Assembly: GCA_038125725.1 (NCBI GenBank) | Contig: JAYPEK010000040.1 | Span: 1-34,375, forward strand | Direction of reading: 5' to 3' | Length of the DNA: 34,375 nt | Origin: TMED8 sp038125725 | Lineage (GTDB): Bacteria > Pseudomonadota > Alphaproteobacteria > Rhodospirillales > Casp-alpha2 | In this document: one piece after another, positions 32,401 to 34,375 of the stretch | Position numbering within the stretch: the stretch's first letter is position 1 | How the letters are laid out: every line of letters begins with the position of its first letter | Program-made: the position numbers and the translations under genes | The notes under the pieces: model-generated | What the model was told of the DNA's origin: nothing | Database searches by the model: none | Seen by the model: the letters and a program-made list of their open reading frames with translations, nothing else

Positions 32401-32463
32401 AGTATCACCGGCTCGGGGGCTTAAGGAAATTGAATACGCCCGGGGGCAATTCAATTTTTGAAT
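32401..32463 (-). promoter_or_regulatory. lig operon promoter with LysR-type inverted repeats
   Basis: Three copies of TTGAAT/ATTCAA lie at 32430-32435, 32449-32454 and 32458-32463. AATTGAAT (32428-32435) and ATTCAATT (32449-32456) form a perfect 8-bp inverted repeat around 13 nt. ATTCAA and TTGAAT (32449-32463) form another around TTT. On the leftward strand GATACT (32406-32401) is a -10-like box, which would place the repeats near -35 to -70, as usual for LysR activators. The lysR gene ends just upstream. Confidence 0.55.
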
Positions 32464-32485
32464 AAGGTTTCGGTATCGACCTTGT

Positions 32486-33712
32486 TCACATGGACGCCTT
32501 GACCTCGTCGCCGGCGGCGCGGATGGCATCCAAGAACAATTGCTGGCTCCGGGTCGGCTGCCAGTCACGCCGCAGCGTCAGCCCGATGGGCCGGTTGGAT
32601 CCGCGCATGTCGACGGGAAGCGTCACCAGCAGGCCCTCCTGGCGCTCATGGCGGATCTGGTGCGCGGAGATCACCGCCAGCCGGTCGCTCTCCAGCAACA
32701 GGCCGCGCACCAGGATCAGGGAACTGGTCTCGATCAGGTTGATGGCGTCATCGGCGGCGGGGAACATGCGTTCGAAATGTTCGCGCGTCGGCGTGCCGTG
32801 GCGCGGCACCACCCAGGGGTAGCCGGATAGTTGCTTGGCGGTGAGCCTTTTCTTCGCCGCCAGCGGATGGCCAGCCCGCGCGGTGACTGCCAACTGGTCC
32901 GAAAACAGCGGTTCCTGGACGACATCGTCGATCGGTACCGGATCGCGGAGCGCCCCGATCAACAGGTCGATCTCGCCGTGGCGAAGCCCGTGCAGCAGGT
33001 CGTCATAGGGCCCGTCGATGACGCTGATCTGCACGTCCGGTCGGTTGTTGGCCAGCGTGTTGATGGCGCGCGGCAGCACGAAGGTGCGGGCCAGCGGCAG
33101 CGTTCCGACGACGATGCGGGCTGCGTCGGTGCCCTTCAGTTCCTCGATCTCGACAAAGCCCTGATCGAGCTCCGCCAGCGCCAGGTTGACGTACTGCACC
33201 AGCGCGTCGGCCGACGGTGTCAAGTGGATGCCTTGGCTCACCTTCTCGAACAGCGTAATGCCCGATAACCGCTCCAGATCGCGCGCCGCGCGGTGCAGCG
33301 ACGGCTGCGAGATGCCGACCCGCCTGGCCGCCAGAGAGAAGTTCTCGGCCTTCGAAACCGCGATCAGGGCGCGCAGTTGCGCCGAGGTGAGCAACTGGTC
33401 GAAACGCTCGAACCCGCGCCCGCCCTTGCGCTGGCCGAGGCGCAAGGCATCGCGCGCGCCGCGCTCCAGGAAGCCGAGCGCGCGCTCCACGCGGACGAGC
33501 ACAATGGCGCCGGGCTCGGTGGTGAACATGCCTTCCTTGCGCCGATCGAACAGCGGCGCCTGCAGCGTGTCCTCCAGCTTGGCGATGGCCTGGGTGATCG
33601 CCGGCTGCGACAGATGCACCCGCTCCGATGCCTGGCTGATATTGCGCGCGCGCGCCACCTCGCGGAAGGCGCGCAGATGGCGCAGGTTGGGGATCGGGCG
33701 GCGCAGTACCAT
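32486..33712 (-). CDS. LysR-type regulator with two tandem HTH domains
   Basis: A 408-residue LysR-type regulator, about 100 longer than usual. The extra length is a second DNA-binding domain. HTH 1 covers residues 9-68 (FREVARARNISQASERVHLS, QPAITQAIAKLE). HTH 2 covers about 110-170 (LIAVSKAENFSLAARRVGIS, QPSLHRAARDLE). The effector-binding region follows from about 198. Both HTH units look complete. I chose the ATG at 33712; a TTG at 33736 is possible. It is read in the same direction as the lig operon, ending 119 nt before ligA, and is divergent from galB. It probably senses a protocatechuate-pathway acid and activates both sides. The frame is continuous, so the duplication is not an assembly artefact of a frameshift. 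Confidence 0.9.
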   Translation of the reverse strand: MVLRRPIPNLRHLRAFREVARARNISQASERVHLSQPAITQAIAKLEDTLQAPLFDRRKEGMFTTEPGAIVLVRVERALGFLERGARDALRLGQRKGGRGFERFDQLLTSAQLRALIAVSKAENFSLAARRVGISQPSLHRAARDLERLSGITLFEKVSQGIHLTPSADALVQYVNLALAELDQGFVEIEELKGTDAARIVVGTLPLARTFVLPRAINTLANNRPDVQISVIDGPYDDLLHGLRHGEIDLLIGALRDPVPIDDVVQEPLFSDQLAVTARAGHPLAAKKRLTAKQLSGYPWVVPRHGTPTREHFERMFPAADDAINLIETSSLILVRGLLLESDRLAVISAHQIRHERQEGLLVTLPVDMRGSNRPIGLTLRRDWQPTRSQQLFLDAIRAAGDEVKASM

Positions 33713-33803
33713 CGAAAATCCACTATTGGCAGGCAAAGACTATAGCAAAACCTAATACCGGACGGGTGAATTTGGAATAGCGGGCTTTCGAGCTTTGTCG
33801 GAT

Positions 33804-33813
33804 AGTTTAAACT
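33804..33813. promoter_or_regulatory. Palindrome AGTTTAAACT in the lysR-galB intergenic region
   Basis: A perfect 10-bp palindrome 49 nt before the galB start and 92 nt before the lysR start. It is one of few AT-rich patches in the interval. It could be an operator or part of the galB promoter; no clear -35/-10 pair could be assigned with it. Confidence 0.3.
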
Positions 33814-33861
33814 GACGCGAAAACGCGCAGCCGAAAACCCAAAGGGAGTGAAATCAGGCAT

Positions 33862-34375
33862 ATGGCAGACAACAAAACCGCATTGGTCATCAGTGCGCAC
33901 GCGGCCGACTTCGTCTGGCGCTGCGCCGGCGCCATCGCGCTGCACCAGGAAAAGGGCTACGACGTCACCATCGTCTGCCTGTCGTTTGGTGAGCGGGGTG
34001 AATCGGCCAAGCTCTGGAAGGAAGAAGGCGTGACCTTGGAAAAGGTCAAGGCAGCACGCCGCGTCGAGGCCGAGAACGCCGCCAAGGCGCTGGATGCGCA
34101 CAAGATTCTGTTCATGGACGCCGGCGATTATCCGCTCGAGCTCGACCGCGAAAAGAAATTCGAACTGGTCGACATCATCCGCCGGGTGCAACCCAATTTC
34201 ATGCTCAGCCATTCGCTCTACGATCCCTATAACACCGACCACATGTACGCCACCGAGGTGGCCATGGAATGCCGGATGATCGCCCAGGCCTGGGGCCACA
34301 ATCCGGGCGAGAAGGTGCTGGGCGCGCCGCAGCTCTATCTTTTCGAGCCGCACCAGACCGAGCAGATGGGCTGGA
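33862..34375 (+). CDS. galB: 4-oxalomesaconate hydratase, GalB type (PIG-L family; 3' end off window)
   Basis: I translated 171 codons from the ATG at 33862 to the window edge; the family is about 250 residues. PIG-L-type zinc marks are H13 and D16 (SAHAADF; the family usually has AHPDD) and a later H127 in YDPYNTDHMYATE. The stretch VCLSFGERGESAKLW, early in the protein, is characteristic of GalB hydratases more than of sugar deacetylases. It hydrates 4-oxalomesaconate, the step after opening of the pyrone dicarboxylate made by LigC, toward pyruvate and oxaloacetate. A GGGAG lies 13 nt before the start, rather far. It is divergent from the LysR gene. Genes for LigI-like lactonase and LigK-like aldolase are likely beyond the right edge. 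Confidence 0.82.
   Translation, partial: MADNKTALVISAHAADFVWRCAGAIALHQEKGYDVTIVCLSFGERGESAKLWKEEGVTLEKVKAARRVEAENAAKALDAHKILFMDAGDYPLELDREKKFELVDIIRRVQPNFMLSHSLYDPYNTDHMYATEVAMECRMIAQAWGHNPGEKVLGAPQLYLFEPHQTEQMGW

Overview
The window looks like a draft scaffold from a GC-rich alphaproteobacterium, most likely Rhodospirillales-like. This is inferred from GC-rich codon use, protein style and gene content; no rRNA or other marker gene is present. A run of 10 N at 2418-2427 marks a contig join. Nearly every base is coding. I saw no tRNA, rRNA, CRISPR array, insertion sequence or phage gene.

Region 1 (1-2640): the end of a class III alcohol dehydrogenase (formaldehyde/glutathione type) runs off the left edge. 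It is divergent from an HlyD-type membrane fusion protein that is broken by the assembly gap.

Region 2 (2644-20038) looks like one catabolic block for an N-heterocyclic (pyridine-like) or related aromatic acid. A leftward operon encodes a MarR regulator and both subunits of a hydantoinase/oxoprolinase. Divergent from it is a rightward operon: FAD subunit, fused [2Fe-2S]/molybdopterin hydroxylase, 6-hydroxynicotinate-reductase-like Fe-S protein, UPF0280 (ApbE-like) protein and DUF1185 protein. Then comes a leftward Liv-type ABC importer (livF, livG, a fused livHM, livK) and a divergent UbiD-family decarboxylase. A perfect palindrome TTGTATACAA sits at the predicted start of the hydroxylase operon, and a close variant lies between livK and ubiD. 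This suggests that one regulator, plausibly the MarR protein, controls the block.

Region 3 (20190-23359): a tripartite tricarboxylate-type transporter in the order tctC-tctB-tctA, probably importing an aromatic or organic acid.

Region 4 (23360-34375): a tightly packed nine-gene leftward operon for protocatechuate 4,5-cleavage. Its order is ligA, ligB, ligC, a bacteriohemerythrin, pobA, a fumarase/aspartase-superfamily lyase, two cytoplasmic sulfatases and a fluoroacetate-dehalogenase-like hydrolase. Upstream is a LysR regulator with two complete HTH domains, divergent from a galB-type 4-oxalomesaconate hydratase cut by the right edge. PobA makes protocatechuate from 4-hydroxybenzoate, LigAB opens the ring, LigC oxidises the semialdehyde and GalB hydrates a later intermediate. 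The sulfatases, lyase and dehalogenase suggest the operon also strips sulfate, halide or another substituent from peripheral substrates. I consider this operon and the MarR-linked block the most interesting parts of the window.
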